Origin: Shewanella indica
GTDB taxonomy: Bacteria; Pseudomonadota; Gammaproteobacteria; Enterobacterales; Shewanellaceae
Direction of reading: 5' to 3'
Assembly: GCF_002836975.1 (NCBI RefSeq)
Contig: NZ_NIJK01000022.1
Location: 26,617-90,616 of the forward strand
DNA: 64,000 nucleotides
Shown here: positions 7,952 through 17,228 of the stretch, piece after piece
Layout: each line of letters begins with the position of its first letter
Position numbering within the stretch: position 1 is the first letter of the stretch
Notes under the pieces: model-generated
The model's database searches: none
What the model was told of the DNA's origin: nothing
The model's input: only the letters and a program-made list of their open reading frames with translations
Program-made: the position numbers and the translations under genes

Positions 7952-8265
7952 TGAGTCTTGTTCTTCGTTAAATACGAATGGAGGGCAACTGAACTGGTGG
8001 GAAAAGGCAAAAACATACCGAGTAGCACCTGTCCTTTCAGTAGCGCTCCATAGTAACGTCAACCTGTCATCCCGACAGAATATACTATGGCAGTGCTGCC
8101 CCTATTTGGTAACAGCCCCAGCGGTGGACTTTGATGAGTCGCAACCCCTTCGGCACCAAATCCTTTCGCGATACATAAACGGAATCACCCTGCTTACCGC
8201 TACTGATATTTAGTGCGCCTCTACTTCTCAGGACGCCTGATTTCAGGCGTGAGGCACATAAAAAC
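7952..8265. other. Intergenic region upstream of the antiporter gene
   Basis: No credible gene. A small hairpin ACGCCTG-ATTT-CAGGCGT lies at 8233-8250. The antiporter promoter should be here, but I could not pick a clear one. Confidence 0.5.
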
Positions 8266-8303
8266 ATAGGCGGCTTTGAGGATGCTACCCCAAAGCCGCC
8301 TAT
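8266..8303 (-). terminator. Terminator of etfBA
   Basis: Perfect 13-base stem ATAGGCGGCTTTG / CAAAGCCGCCTAT; on the minus strand followed by GTTTTTATG. Strong rho-independent terminator just after etfA. Confidence 0.8.
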
Positions 8304-8321
8304 CGTGACCTAGATCACAGA

Positions 8322-9245
8322 TTAAATCAACTCGTTCAACTTGGGCACCACATCAAACAGATCAGCTTCCAGACCATAATCGGCAACCTGGAAAATAGGC
8401 GCTTCAGGATCTTTGTTGATAGCCACTATGACTTTTGAATCCTTCATCCCGGCCAGATGCTGAATCGCTCCGGAGATACCCACAGCAATATACAGCTCTG
8501 GCGCCACAATTTTACCTGTCTGACCGACCTGCAAATCGTTGGGAACAAACCCGGCATCCACTGCGGCACGTGATGCACCCACTGCGGCGCCAAGCTTATC
8601 GGCCAGGGTTTCCAGCATGGCAAAGTTTTCGCCACTGCCCATACCGCGGCCACCGGAAACAATCACTCTGGCACTGCCAAGCTCCGGACGAGCTGACTCG
8701 GTCAAACTCTGAGAGACAAAGCTGCTCTTGGCGTCAAAGACGCTGTCGAGCTGATTGATTTCAGCTGAACCTGTCTCGGCAACGGCGTCGAAGGCGCTGG
8801 CGCGCACTGTGGCCACTTTCTTGTCATCCAGACTCTTAACGGTCGCCATGGCGTTACCGGCATAAACGGGACGGACAAAAGTATCGGCATCGATCACCTT
8901 GGTGATCTCAGAAAGTTGAGCCACATCCAGCAAAGCCGCCACTCTTGGCAGTATATCCTTACCCTGGCTTGAGGCTGCAGCCAGAATATGGCTGTAGTCG
9001 CCACTCAAAGACAAGATGAGCTCACCAATATTGTCGGCAAGATGAGCACCATAGGCAGGATTATCGGCCAACAGTACTTTACTGACGCCTTCAAGCTTGG
9101 CGGCGGCATCGGCTGCGGCCTTGCAATCCTGACCAGCAACCAAGAGGTGAATATCTCCACCTATGGCTTTGGCCGCGGCGACGACTTTGGCTGTGTCCTG
9201 TTTCAGGCTGGCATTATCGTGTTCTGCTATTACTAATACGGCCAT
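8322..9245 (-). CDS. etfA: Electron transfer flavoprotein, alpha subunit
   Basis: Together with EtfB forms the soluble heterodimer that takes electrons from acyl-CoA and other dehydrogenases and passes them to ETF-quinone oxidoreductase. 307 residues, normal for the family. The N-terminal ETF domain starts [10 protein letters not shown]; the C-terminal FAD domain carries the signature region [38 protein letters not shown], and [32 protein letters not shown]. The gene abuts etfB without a gap, so the two are translated from one message. The membrane partner (ETF dehydrogenase) is not in this window. Confidence 0.95.
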   Translation of the reverse strand: MAVLVIAEHDNASLKQDTAKVVAAAKAIGGDIHLLVAGQDCKAAADAAAKLEGVSKVLLADNPAYGAHLADNIGELILSLSGDYSHILAAASSQGKDILPRVAALLDVAQLSEITKVIDADTFVRPVYAGNAMATVKSLDDKKVATVRASAFDAVAETGSAEINQLDSVFDAKSSFVSQSLTESARPELGSARVIVSGGRGMGSGENFAMLETLADKLGAAVGASRAAVDAGFVPNDLQVGQTGKIVAPELYIAVGISGAIQHLAGMKDSKVIVAINKDPEAPIFQVADYGLEADLFDVVPKLNELI

Positions 9246-9995
9246 TTAGATCACCTTCGCTTCGTTTTTCAACTTGTCCACCAGCTCCTCAACGGAAGCC
9301 ACCATCACACCCGCCTGACGGCTGGCCGGCGTTGCTACCTCCAACACCTGTACGTGCTGCTTGAGAGTCACTCCCAGATCCTCAATGCTCATGGTTTCCA
9401 GCGGCTTGCGCTTGGCTTTCATGATATTGGGCAAAGAAGCATAGCGAGGCTCGTTTAGACGCAGATCCGCTGTAACTACAGCCGGTAGAGGCATGGACAG
9501 AGTCTGTAAACCACCATCCACTTCACGGGTAACCAGCAAAGTTTCACCTTCCAGCTTCACTTCAGATGCAAAGGTTGCCTGAGGCATACCGGCGAGCGCT
9601 GCCAGCATCTGTCCGGTCTGATTGTTATCACCATCGATGGACTGCTTGCCGAGCAGAATTAGCTGCGCCTGCTCTTTGTCCTGCACTGCCTTGAGTAACT
9701 TGGCAATAGAAAGGGGCACCAGCTCTTCATCGGTTTCAATGTGAATGGCACGGTCGGCGCCCAGAGCCAATGCGGTACGCAGTTGCTCCTGTGCCGCCTT
9801 GGGACCTATGCTGACAACAACGACCTCAGAAGCACTGCCGGCTTCTTTTAGACGTACGGCTTCTTCTACCGCAATTTCACAAAATGGATTCAACGCCATT
9901 TTCAGGTTGGCTGTTTCAACGCCTGTATTGTCAGCCTTGACCCTGACCTTAACATTGGCATCGACCACACGTTTTACTGGCACCAATACTTTCAT
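9246..9995 (-). CDS. etfB: Electron transfer flavoprotein, beta subunit
   Basis: 249-residue AMP-binding subunit of ETF. Features: [20 protein letters not shown] at the N-terminus, [27 protein letters not shown], and the ETF-beta signature region around [25 protein letters not shown] followed by [12 protein letters not shown]. First gene of the etfBA operon. A 20-base perfect palindrome TGTTGACGTTAACGTCAACA lies about 90 bases upstream of its start (10085-10104), a likely operator tying the operon to fatty-acid or branched-chain amino acid breakdown. Confidence 0.95.
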   Translation of the reverse strand: MKVLVPVKRVVDANVKVRVKADNTGVETANLKMALNPFCEIAVEEAVRLKEAGSASEVVVVSIGPKAAQEQLRTALALGADRAIHIETDEELVPLSIAKLLKAVQDKEQAQLILLGKQSIDGDNNQTGQMLAALAGMPQATFASEVKLEGETLLVTREVDGGLQTLSMPLPAVVTADLRLNEPRYASLPNIMKAKRKPLETMSIEDLGVTLKQHVQVLEVATPASRQAGVMVASVEELVDKLKNEAKVI

Positions 9996-10314
9996 AGGGT
10001 TTCCTTCCTACACCTTGTATCTTATGTGGATTACGTACCGATGATACCAGATACATCAGTACAGGATGGCTCAACTTTACGTGCTGTTGACGTTAACGTC
10101 AACAGTAGTTTAAACGCTCGTTTGCCAATTCTGTCACACTTTATGGTCAGTTTTTTGAACACTTGGCAACTTTTATGGTCGTAGAATTGAAATAAATAAA
10201 GAAATTAATGTCAATTGGCGTAAAAATATTTGATCCTGACACTTATAGTTTCTATTATTTATAGCGATGTTCACCTTAACCCAATTTATAAATTAGCGTG
10301 GGACCTAAATACTT
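9996..10314. other. Divergent intergenic region etfB / hns
   Basis: Contains the palindrome at 10085-10104 and an A+T-rich stretch (10180-10310) that should hold the hns promoter, as is typical of autoregulated hns genes. No gene seen. Confidence 0.5.
10085..10104. promoter_or_regulatory. Perfect 20-bp palindrome upstream of etfBA; LiuR-type operator candidate
   Basis: TGTTGACGTTAACGTCAACA is fully self-complementary. The TTGACGT / ACGTCAA half-sites resemble operators of LiuR, the MerR-family regulator of branched-chain amino acid catabolism in proteobacteria; etf genes belong to such regulons in several species. Sequence is seen directly; the assignment to LiuR is inference. Confidence 0.55.
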
Positions 10315-10710
10315 ATGAGCGATTTTCTTGATATATTGACTCACGGCCGTCGTTTTAAAGCCGCAGTAAAAGAGTTAAGCGTTGCAGATCTGCGCGATCT
10401 GGCAGTCAAATTGGATAAGATCATTATTGATCGTGAAGAAGAAGCCAAGAAAGAAGAAAAGGCACAGGCTGAACGTCTGTCTAAAATTGAAGAGATCCGT
10501 AAGCAGATGGAAGCCGTTGGCCTATCTGTTGAAGATCTGGGTAATGTTGCTGCCGCCAAGGCTGCTCCCAAGAAGCGTGCTCCCCGCCCACCAAAATACA
10601 AAATCGTTGTAGATGGCGAAACTATTACTTGGACCGGCCAAGGCCGTATGCCAACTGTATTCAAGAACGAAGTAGATAAAGGTCGTTCAATGGATGATTT
10701 CCTGATTTAA
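10315..10710 (+). CDS. hns: H-NS family nucleoid protein
   Basis: 131-residue DNA-binding nucleoid protein that silences A+T-rich and horizontally acquired DNA. The N-terminal half (about residues 1-65) is a charged coiled-coil oligomerisation region rich in Glu/Lys (REEEAKKEEKAQAERLSKIE). A linker with AAPKKRAPRPP leads to the C-terminal DNA-binding domain, which has TWTGQGRMPTVFK, very near the canonical TWTGQGRxP motif whose QGR inserts into the minor groove. Stand-alone gene with its own terminator. Could be the main H-NS or a paralogue; length is close to that of E. coli H-NS. Confidence 0.92.
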   Translation: MSDFLDILTHGRRFKAAVKELSVADLRDLAVKLDKIIIDREEEAKKEEKAQAERLSKIEEIRKQMEAVGLSVEDLGNVAAAKAAPKKRAPRPPKYKIVVDGETITWTGQGRMPTVFKNEVDKGRSMDDFLI

Positions 10711-10727
10711 TCAGGTTTTTCTAGCTT

Positions 10728-10754
10728 AAGCCTCGACAGTGTCGGGGCTTTTTT
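10728..10754 (+). terminator. Terminator of hns
   Basis: AAGCCTCGAC / GTCGGGGCTT hairpin (one G-T pair) followed directly by TTTTTT. Confidence 0.8.
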
Positions 10755-10968
10755 ATGTCTGATAGACGTCTGGCATCTGTTAAAAAGCCTTACAATTACG
10801 CCTTGGCATTTACATTTAGGCTGAGTTAAGTTTACGACTGCCGACTTAAAGCGAGGCTTTCGTCCGCTTTTTATCACTCGTAGGGGAAACGTACTGATTG
10901 ATCGCAGCCTGTTCCTCTCTGATGAAAATGACTCTCCCCAAGGAATTATGACAAGGTAGCCACAACAG

Positions 10969-13900
10969 ATGAGAATTTCTTTCCCCGCCATAAACCTACT
11001 GTTGTTCAGTCTTGTGGCCTGTAGCGCCTTTGCCGATGAGACACAGCTGACAGACAATACCCCGAGATTGACCGCCTTAACCCATGCCAAGCTTATACTT
11101 TCACCTGGAAAACAGCTAGATAACGCTACATTACTTATTGAAAATAACCGAATAAAACAAGTAATTTCCAATAATGAAATTCCACAAAATGCTTATAAGA
11201 TAGATCTCAATGGTTACACCATCTATCCGGGATTTATCGATCCCTTTGCCGAATATGGTTTGGAGTATTCAGAATCTCCGGCCGCAATTGAAGCTCCAGT
11301 CTATCAAATTAAGTCAAAAGGGGCGGTAGCCGCAAATGGCGCCATTCATGCAGAGAAAGAATGGTTTACTTATGTCTTGCCGGACAACAAAACTGCATCA
11401 AACTGGATAAGTAATGGCTTTACCAGTGTCCAGAGTGCACATCTTGACGGAATATTCAGGGGAGTAGGCACATCACTTTCTTTGGCCGACAAAAATAGCA
11501 ATCAAGTGATATATCGCCCCAGAAGCCGACATTTTATGGCATTTGATAAAGGAAATTCACCACAGGATTATCCCAATTCTCTGATGGGAAGCATAGCGTT
11601 AATAAGACAGACTCTCAGTGATGCCAACTGGTATAACCAGAATAAAAAGAATGCAGCCGGACGCGAGGGTTTATTATCACCGGAATTTAATATCGCCCTT
11701 GAGCGCTTACACGATATAAAAACTCGTGGAGTGATATTTGACACCCGAAATCTCAATAACCAGTTGCGTGCAGCCAAGCTCTTGAGCCATTCAGATATCC
11801 AGCCAATCTTACTGGGAAATGGCCAGGAGTATGCAAGAGTGAAAGAACTGCAAGAATATCGACCCGTGTTGATATTGCCGTTGAACTTTCCTGCAGCTCC
11901 TCAGGTCAGTGACGAAGACTATGCCAGAGAAGTGCCACTCAGAACCTTGAGACATTGGGAGCGGGCACCGAGTAATCCTGCAGTGATGGCCGCCAATAAC
12001 ATTCCTTTCTCCTTCACCCAATATGGCATGGATGGTAAAGCCTTTTGGCCCAGATTGAGAATGGCGCTGCAGGCCGGTCTCGATGAAGAAACCGCATTGG
12101 CAGCGCTGACAACCCAGGCCGCTGCAGCTGCCGGCATAGAGGATTTAGTCGGTAAACTGGCACCTGGCTATATGGCCGATCTGGTGATAGCCAAAGGCAA
12201 TCTGTTTCAGGACGGCGAAATAATCAGCGTTTGGCTACAAGGTGAAGAACAAATACAAACGGCTCCTGGATACCAGTGGCAAGGCAGTTATCGTCTGCAT
12301 CTAGCTGAACTGGAACTGGATCTTGAACTACAACTGAGTCAACAAAAGCCCCGAACACTCAGGGGGAGCCTCAGCAGCGGTGATCAACAAGTAGAACTCG
12401 CTCATCTAAATACCGATAGCAAACGCCTGAGCTTCAGTGCCAATTTGCAAGATGCCGGTATCGGTGGCATTAGTCGAATAACCCTTTGGCAAGATGATGA
12501 AGGGCTGCAGGGCAGACTCTTGCGTGCCGACGGTGCCATCACCCAATTGGCCGGTTCAAGATTGCCGCACGCACCTTTAACGGCAGAAACAGCTGAAGAA
12601 ACGAAAGCCTCGGCAGCGGCAGTCAACTCTCAGTCAAAGACAATGAGTGAAACTGAACCCGAGTATCTCAGCCGTTTGACGAGTCCACTGCAAGCCTATG
12701 GCCGCAGTGAGCAGCCAGGTACGGAAAAACTGCATATCCGCAATGTCACCCTTTGGACCTCAAGCGAGGCTGGCATTATTGGCAACAGCGACCTGATTCT
12801 GGCCAACGGCAAGATTGCAAAGATTGGTACCAATCTCAGCACCCCGAGTGGTTATCAGGTCATAGAGGGAGCTGGCATGCACCTGACTGCCGGGATCATA
12901 GATGAGCATTCCCACATTGCCGTCAACGGCGGCCTCAATGAGATGTCCGATGCCATCACCTCAGAAGTGCAAATAGCCGATGTGCTGAACCCGGATGATA
13001 TTGCCATCTATCGCTCCTTGGCCGGTGGCGTCACCACCGCCAATCTGCTGCATGGCAGCGCCAACCCCATAGGTGGCCAGTCGCAGGTCATTCAACTGCG
13101 CTGGGGAGAGTCGGCCGAAAACCTCAAGTTCACCCAAGCCCATCAAGGGATTAAGTTTGCTTTGGGGGAAAACGTCAAACAGAGCAATTGGGGTGAGCGT
13201 TATACCCGCAGATTCCCGCAAAGCCGCATGGGGGTTAAAGCCCTGATGAGTGATGCTTTCAATGCCGCCAGAGACTATAAAGATGCCCAAGCCCAATATG
13301 CCGAGTTGCGTTCTCGGGAGAAACGTAAGCAGCTCTCCCCTCGCCCCGATTATCGTTTACAGGCGATTGCCCAAGTGCTGAATGGCGAACGCGATGTGCA
13401 TATTCACTCCTATGTCCAGTCTGAAATCCTGATGTTCTTGCGCCTCGCCGAGGCTTACGATTTCAAAGTCACCGCCTTTACCCATGTACTGGAAGGTTAC
13501 AAGCTGGCCCCCGAATTGGCGGCTCATGGCGCTGGTGCTTCCACCTTTGCCGACTGGTGGGCCTATAAATTTGAGGTCTATGATGCCATTCCGCAAAATG
13601 CTTGTTTGATGATGAATGCCGGCGTGCTCACCTCGATTAACTCAGATGACTTTGAGATGCAGCGGCGCCTGAATCAGGAAGCCGCCAAGTCGGTGAAATA
13701 CTGCGATATGTCCCCAGAAGATGCCTGGAAGATGGTAACCATCAACCCCGCAAAACAGCTCGGAATAGACGCCATAACAGGTTCTATAGAAGAGGGAAAA
13801 CAGGCAGATTTGGTGCTCTGGGATGCCAACCCCCTATCGGTTTATGCCAAGAGTCAGGCAGTGTGGATTGGCGGCAAACGCTACTTCGACCGCGCTGAAG

Positions 13901-14073
13901 ATAAGCAAATGACCCAGGCTAATGTCAGCGAGCGCCAAGCGCTGATCCAGAAAATTCTTGGCAGCGACCCGGCGCGGCTTCAAGGCGAAACGACTTCAGA
14001 AATCATAGAGCCCTTGTGGCAATGCGATACCCAATTCAACGCCTGGGGCCAGAATAAGGAGAGCCGCCTGTGA
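10969..14073 (+). CDS. Exported double-domain amidohydrolase
   Basis: 1034-residue protein with an N-terminal export signal (hydrophobic NLLLFSLVACSAFADE; LVAC could be a lipobox, or cleavage may follow AFA). Two amidohydrolase-fold halves follow. The first, about residues 30-430, has the family opening YTIYPGFIDP but lacks the HxH metal motif and looks non-catalytic. The second, about 575-1010, has LTAGIIDEHSHIA with H647 and H649, further histidines H813 and H839, and D893 in TSINSDD, a plausible metal set of an imidazolonepropionase/dipeptidase-like enzyme. Substrate unknown. Its stop overlaps the start of the next amidohydrolase gene (14070), so they are co-translated and may form one periplasmic complex. 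Confidence 0.85.
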   Translation: MRISFPAINLLLFSLVACSAFADETQLTDNTPRLTALTHAKLILSPGKQLDNATLLIENNRIKQVISNNEIPQNAYKIDLNGYTIYPGFIDPFAEYGLEYSESPAAIEAPVYQIKSKGAVAANGAIHAEKEWFTYVLPDNKTASNWISNGFTSVQSAHLDGIFRGVGTSLSLADKNSNQVIYRPRSRHFMAFDKGNSPQDYPNSLMGSIALIRQTLSDANWYNQNKKNAAGREGLLSPEFNIALERLHDIKTRGVIFDTRNLNNQLRAAKLLSHSDIQPILLGNGQEYARVKELQEYRPVLILPLNFPAAPQVSDEDYAREVPLRTLRHWERAPSNPAVMAANNIPFSFTQYGMDGKAFWPRLRMALQAGLDEETALAALTTQAAAAAGIEDLVGKLAPGYMADLVIAKGNLFQDGEIISVWLQGEEQIQTAPGYQWQGSYRLHLAELELDLELQLSQQKPRTLRGSLSSGDQQVELAHLNTDSKRLSFSANLQDAGIGGISRITLWQDDEGLQGRLLRADGAITQLAGSRLPHAPLTAETAEETKASAAAVNSQSKTMSETEPEYLSRLTSPLQAYGRSEQPGTEKLHIRNVTLWTSSEAGIIGNSDLILANGKIAKIGTNLSTPSGYQVIEGAGMHLTAGIIDEHSHIAVNGGLNEMSDAITSEVQIADVLNPDDIAIYRSLAGGVTTANLLHGSANPIGGQSQVIQLRWGESAENLKFTQAHQGIKFALGENVKQSNWGERYTRRFPQSRMGVKALMSDAFNAARDYKDAQAQYAELRSREKRKQLSPRPDYRLQAIAQVLNGERDVHIHSYVQSEILMFLRLAEAYDFKVTAFTHVLEGYKLAPELAAHGAGASTFADWWAYKFEVYDAIPQNACLMMNAGVLTSINSDDFEMQRRLNQEAAKSVKYCDMSPEDAWKMVTINPAKQLGIDAITGSIEEGKQADLVLWDANPLSVYAKSQAVWIGGKRYFDRAEDKQMTQANVSERQALIQKILGSDPARLQGETTSEIIEPLWQCDTQFNAWGQNKESRL

Positions 14074-15374
14074 CCAAGTTTCCTCTATTGCCACGCATGG
14101 CATCTATGCTGGCACATCTGCTGCTGGGTGGTTCACTCTTGATGCTCGCCCCGGTAAAGGCCCATAACCTGATCCCGGCCGAGCATCAGCAACAAGCCAT
14201 ATTGCTGAAAAACGCCACGGTTCACACCGTCAGCCAAGGCACTCTCGAGAATACCGATGTGCTGCTCGAGCAAGGTGTTATCAGCGCCGTAGGCCCGGGA
14301 TTAACGGCTGAAAATGCCCGGGAATTTGATCTCAGTGGCAAACACCTTTATCCCGGCCTCATAGCACTGGATACCACCCTGGGATTGGTGGAAATAGCCA
14401 TGGCCAGGCCAACAGTCGATAGCCGTGATGTGGGCAGTGCCAATCCACAGCTTGAAGCCGCCAGCGCCTTCAACCCGGATTCGGAATTGTTGCCCAGTGT
14501 GCGGGCCAACGGTATCACCCACGCGCAAATAGTCCCAAGAGGCACAGGCATTGCAGGGCAATCTGCACTGGTATCCCTGGATGCCTGGACCATAGAAGAT
14601 GCCCAGGTCCCAGCCAGACCACAGTTCCACCTCTATTGGCCAACGGAGCCGCAAAAACAAGGTACCGACAAGGCGAATAAACAGGCACAACTGGCCTATC
14701 AGGACGCGCTGTCACAGATACACAAACACTTTGAAGCGGGTAAACGCTATGCCTTGAGTCAGCAAAGCAGCGAAGGCGCCCTTGAAGACAGCCGCTGGCA
14801 AGCGCTCTTACCGCTGTATCGCCAAGAGGGGCGGCTGTTTGTTCATGCCGACAGGCAGCGGCAGATAGAGGCGGCCATTGCCCTCGCCCGTCAGTATGGA
14901 TTCAAGCTCACCCTGGTCGGTGGCTATGATGCCTGGCGCCTGGGTGCAGCGCTCAATGAAATAGAGGCAAGCGTCATCTATACCCATACGCTTGACTTGC
15001 CACTGCGCGAAGATGAGCCCATAGGCCAGGCATTTAGAGTACCGGCGTTGCTCAAGCGCGCCGGTATTCCCTTCGCTCTCGGCTTCAGCTCCGATTGGGA
15101 CAGCCGTAACCTGCCGCTGGCAGCAGGCCAAACTGTAGCTTGGGGGCTCAGCAAAGAGCAGGCGCTCAAGGCGATTACGCAAGATGCCGCCAAGATACTG
15201 GGCGTAGACAAGCTAGGGGCGATAGCGCCCGGGTTTCAGGCCAATCTGGTAGTCAGCAGCGGCGATATTCTCGATCCCATGAGCAGCAGGATAGAGCTGA
15301 TGTTTATCGACGGCAGACAGGTGGATCTCAACAATCGTCATCGGCAGCTTTATCAAAAGTATTTGAAGCGATAG
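14070..15374 (+). CDS. Exported amidohydrolase-like protein, metal site degenerate
   Basis: 434 residues beginning at GTG within the stop region of the preceding gene. A signal peptide is clear (MASMLAHLLLGGSLLMLAPVKAHN). The body follows the amidohydrolase layout: HLYPGLIALDTTLGLVE where active members have HxH, GITHAQIVPRG, ASVIYTHTLDLPLREDE, FALGFSSDWDSRNLPLAAG and a C-terminal KLGAIAPGFQANLVVSSGD. The canonical HxH is missing, as in the first half of its partner. I infer a structural or regulatory companion of the upstream enzyme. Substrate unknown. Confidence 0.8.
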   Translation: MTKFPLLPRMASMLAHLLLGGSLLMLAPVKAHNLIPAEHQQQAILLKNATVHTVSQGTLENTDVLLEQGVISAVGPGLTAENAREFDLSGKHLYPGLIALDTTLGLVEIAMARPTVDSRDVGSANPQLEAASAFNPDSELLPSVRANGITHAQIVPRGTGIAGQSALVSLDAWTIEDAQVPARPQFHLYWPTEPQKQGTDKANKQAQLAYQDALSQIHKHFEAGKRYALSQQSSEGALEDSRWQALLPLYRQEGRLFVHADRQRQIEAAIALARQYGFKLTLVGGYDAWRLGAALNEIEASVIYTHTLDLPLREDEPIGQAFRVPALLKRAGIPFALGFSSDWDSRNLPLAAGQTVAWGLSKEQALKAITQDAAKILGVDKLGAIAPGFQANLVVSSGDILDPMSSRIELMFIDGRQVDLNNRHRQLYQKYLKR

Positions 15375-15387
15375 AATTTCCCATACA

Positions 15388-15408
15388 GCTCCCGGGATGG
15401 CCGGGAGC
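15388..15408 (+). terminator. Hairpin between amidohydrolase gene and rcsF
   Basis: GCTCCCGG-GATGG-CCGGGAGC stem-loop without a T-run; may be an attenuator or RNA-end stabiliser rather than a true terminator. Confidence 0.4.
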
Positions 15409-15435
15409 ATGAACGAATAACTATAAGGCCTGGCC

Positions 15436-15816
15436 ATGAAACCGATATTTCTTTCCACTCTGGTACTGCTGCTTGGCGGCTGCGCCGGGGAATACAGCTT
15501 CAATTCCAACCTAGACAGCCAGGCTATTGAGGAGTACTTCAAACCCTCGGAAGTACAGTTGTTCGATGGCAGCCGACCAACGGGCCAATATGAAGTGCTG
15601 GGATTGGTTGAGGGTAATGCCTGCCAGTCCGAGCCCGATGGTGTACCGGCCACTATGGCTGATGCCCGTACCGAGGCGCGCCGGGCGGCTGCAGATATGA
15701 AAGCCAATGGTCTCATTATTAAAAACTGTGTCGAAACCCAGGAAGCCGCAGCCGGTTGCTACACCAGCGCCATGTGTGTCGGCCAGGCTATTCGTCTGAC
15801 AACCCCGAAGGAGTAA
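15436..15816 (+). CDS. rcsF: RcsF-like outer-membrane stress lipoprotein
   Basis: 126-residue lipoprotein with lipobox LGGC (cysteine near residue 16). The C-terminal half matches RcsF: LGLVEGNACQSE, MKANGLIIKNCVET and AGCYTSAMCVGQAIRL, including the four cysteines that form the paired disulfides of RcsF. In enteric bacteria RcsF senses envelope damage and releases the IgaA brake on the Rcs phosphorelay. Here it precedes trmO, as in E. coli, where the order is rcsF-trmO-proS. Whether this host carries an Rcs phosphorelay cannot be judged from the window. Confidence 0.82.
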   Translation: MKPIFLSTLVLLLGGCAGEYSFNSNLDSQAIEEYFKPSEVQLFDGSRPTGQYEVLGLVEGNACQSEPDGVPATMADARTEARRAAADMKANGLIIKNCVETQEAAAGCYTSAMCVGQAIRLTTPKE

Positions 15817-15826
15817 GCCTGACGTT

Positions 15827-16561
15827 ATGGGGTTTTCGACTCAGATAGAAGCGGTTGCCTATTGCCGGACACCATATAAACAGAAGTTTGGTATTCCTCG
15901 TCAGCCGGGGTTGGTGGACTTTGTTCGCGGTTTTGTCGAGCTGACAGCACCTTACAATCATATCGATGCGGTGCGTGGGCTGGAGCAGTACTCCCACCTC
16001 TGGTTACTGTTCTGCTTTCATGAAAATCTGGCTCAGGGCTGGAAAACCACCGTGCGTCCTCCCCGGCTCGGCGGTAATGAAAAGCTCGGAGTGTTTGCTA
16101 CCCGCTCCACCTTCAGGCCCAATGGCATTGGCCAATCCGTGGTGAAGCTGCATCAAATCCACCAAGTCAAAGGCAAGGTCATACTGGAGATATCCGGCAT
16201 GGATCTGCTCGATGGCACCCCGATAATCGACATCAAGCCCTATATCCCCTTCTCGGATGCGATACCCGACGCGATAGGCGGCATAGCGCAGCAGGCTCCC
16301 GAGCAGGTTGAGGTCAGCTTCAGCAATCAGGCAGTAGAACAACTGAGCCAATTCGAGAAACGCTATCCCGGGCTGGATAAGCTTATTCAAGCGGTGTTGG
16401 CCCAGGACCCGAGACCCGCTTACAAGAAAGGTAAACCGGATCCGAAACGCTATCAGGTGGCGCTGTATGATCTGGATATCTTCTGGTATGCCCAAGAGCA
16501 AGGCATTGAAGTCGAAACCATACAGCCCTTTTGTGCCAAAGCGTCCGGCGCCGGAGCATGA
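15827..16561 (+). CDS. trmO: tRNA (t6A37) N6-methyltransferase TrmO
   Basis: SAM-dependent enzyme making m6t6A at position 37 of threonine tRNA, tuning ACY codon reading. The 244-residue sequence follows E. coli TrmO (YaeB/TsaA): AYCRTPYKQKFGIPRQPGLV, NHIDAVRGLEQYSHLWLLF, RPPRLGGNEKLGVFATRSTF, RPNGIGQSVVKL, and DLLDGTPIIDIKPYIPFSDA, an N-terminal beta-barrel SAM domain plus a small C-terminal domain with LDKLIQAVLAQDPRPAY. Ten bases separate it from rcsF; its stop overlaps the start of the next gene, indicating an operon. Confidence 0.93.
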   Translation: MGFSTQIEAVAYCRTPYKQKFGIPRQPGLVDFVRGFVELTAPYNHIDAVRGLEQYSHLWLLFCFHENLAQGWKTTVRPPRLGGNEKLGVFATRSTFRPNGIGQSVVKLHQIHQVKGKVILEISGMDLLDGTPIIDIKPYIPFSDAIPDAIGGIAQQAPEQVEVSFSNQAVEQLSQFEKRYPGLDKLIQAVLAQDPRPAYKKGKPDPKRYQVALYDLDIFWYAQEQGIEVETIQPFCAKASGAGA

Positions 16562-17211
16562 TTGATTTTAAGCCCTCAGCGGATGATTATCAGGAGCAGC
16601 ACAAGAGGCGCCTCTCCTGGATGCCCTGGCTCTGGTATCGCCTCAAACCCAAGCATCTCGAATGGGCTCTTCCCTGGCAGCAGGCAATTCAGGCCAAATT
16701 ACAGGCTTTGGAAACCATCAGCATAGGACAGAACTGCTTTATCGCCCCCGAAGCAGAACTGTTTGCCGAACCCGGCAGGCCGATAATCCTGGGCGATGAG
16801 TCCATGATAGCCGCCAACTGCTTTCTGCACGGGCCGATCCAGGTAGGCCGGGAGGTCAGCATTAACCACGGATGCTCACTGGACGGCGGCAGTCGCGGCA
16901 TAGTGATAGGTGCCAAGACCCGCATCGCCAACAATGTCACTATCTATGCCTTCAATCATGGTATGGCGCCGGATATGCCCATCTATCGTCAGAGCAGCCA
17001 ATCCAAGGGAATAGTTATTGGCGAAGATGTCTGGATTGGCGCCCAGGCCGGAATCGTCGATGGCGTGACCATAGGCGACTGCGCCATCATTGGCATGGGC
17101 GCCGTTGTCACCAAGTCGGTACCCGCGTTTGCCATAATGGCGGGAAACCCTGCTAAAGTAGTAGGAGATAGACGCGATAAGCCACTGACAGGCATAGAGA
17201 AAAATCAATAA
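16558..17211 (+). CDS. Hexapeptide-repeat acyltransferase (maltose/galactoside O-acetyltransferase-like)
   Basis: 217-residue left-handed beta-helix protein. I start it at the ATG at 16558, overlapping the trmO stop (ATGA); a longer frame would begin inside trmO. Hexapeptide turns are visible from residue 55 on (IGQNCFIAPEAEL, ILGDESMIAANCFL, IVIGAKTRIANNVTIYAFNH, IVIGEDVWIGAQAGIVDGVTIGDCAIIGMGAVVTKSVP, then NPAKVVG). FNHG contributes the usual catalytic histidine of the LbH acetyltransferases. Acyl-CoA dependent transfer to a sugar or lipid is likely; the acceptor is not known. It is inserted between trmO and proS compared with E. coli. Confidence 0.82.
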   Translation: MIDFKPSADDYQEQHKRRLSWMPWLWYRLKPKHLEWALPWQQAIQAKLQALETISIGQNCFIAPEAELFAEPGRPIILGDESMIAANCFLHGPIQVGREVSINHGCSLDGGSRGIVIGAKTRIANNVTIYAFNHGMAPDMPIYRQSSQSKGIVIGEDVWIGAQAGIVDGVTIGDCAIIGMGAVVTKSVPAFAIMAGNPAKVVGDRRDKPLTGIEKNQ

Positions 17212-17228
17212 TTAGGAAGATGAGCGCC

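Noticed and set aside
8085..8267. 60-codon minus-strand frame upstream of the antiporter gene
   Set aside because: No ribosome site, runs through the hairpins after etfA, no coding character.
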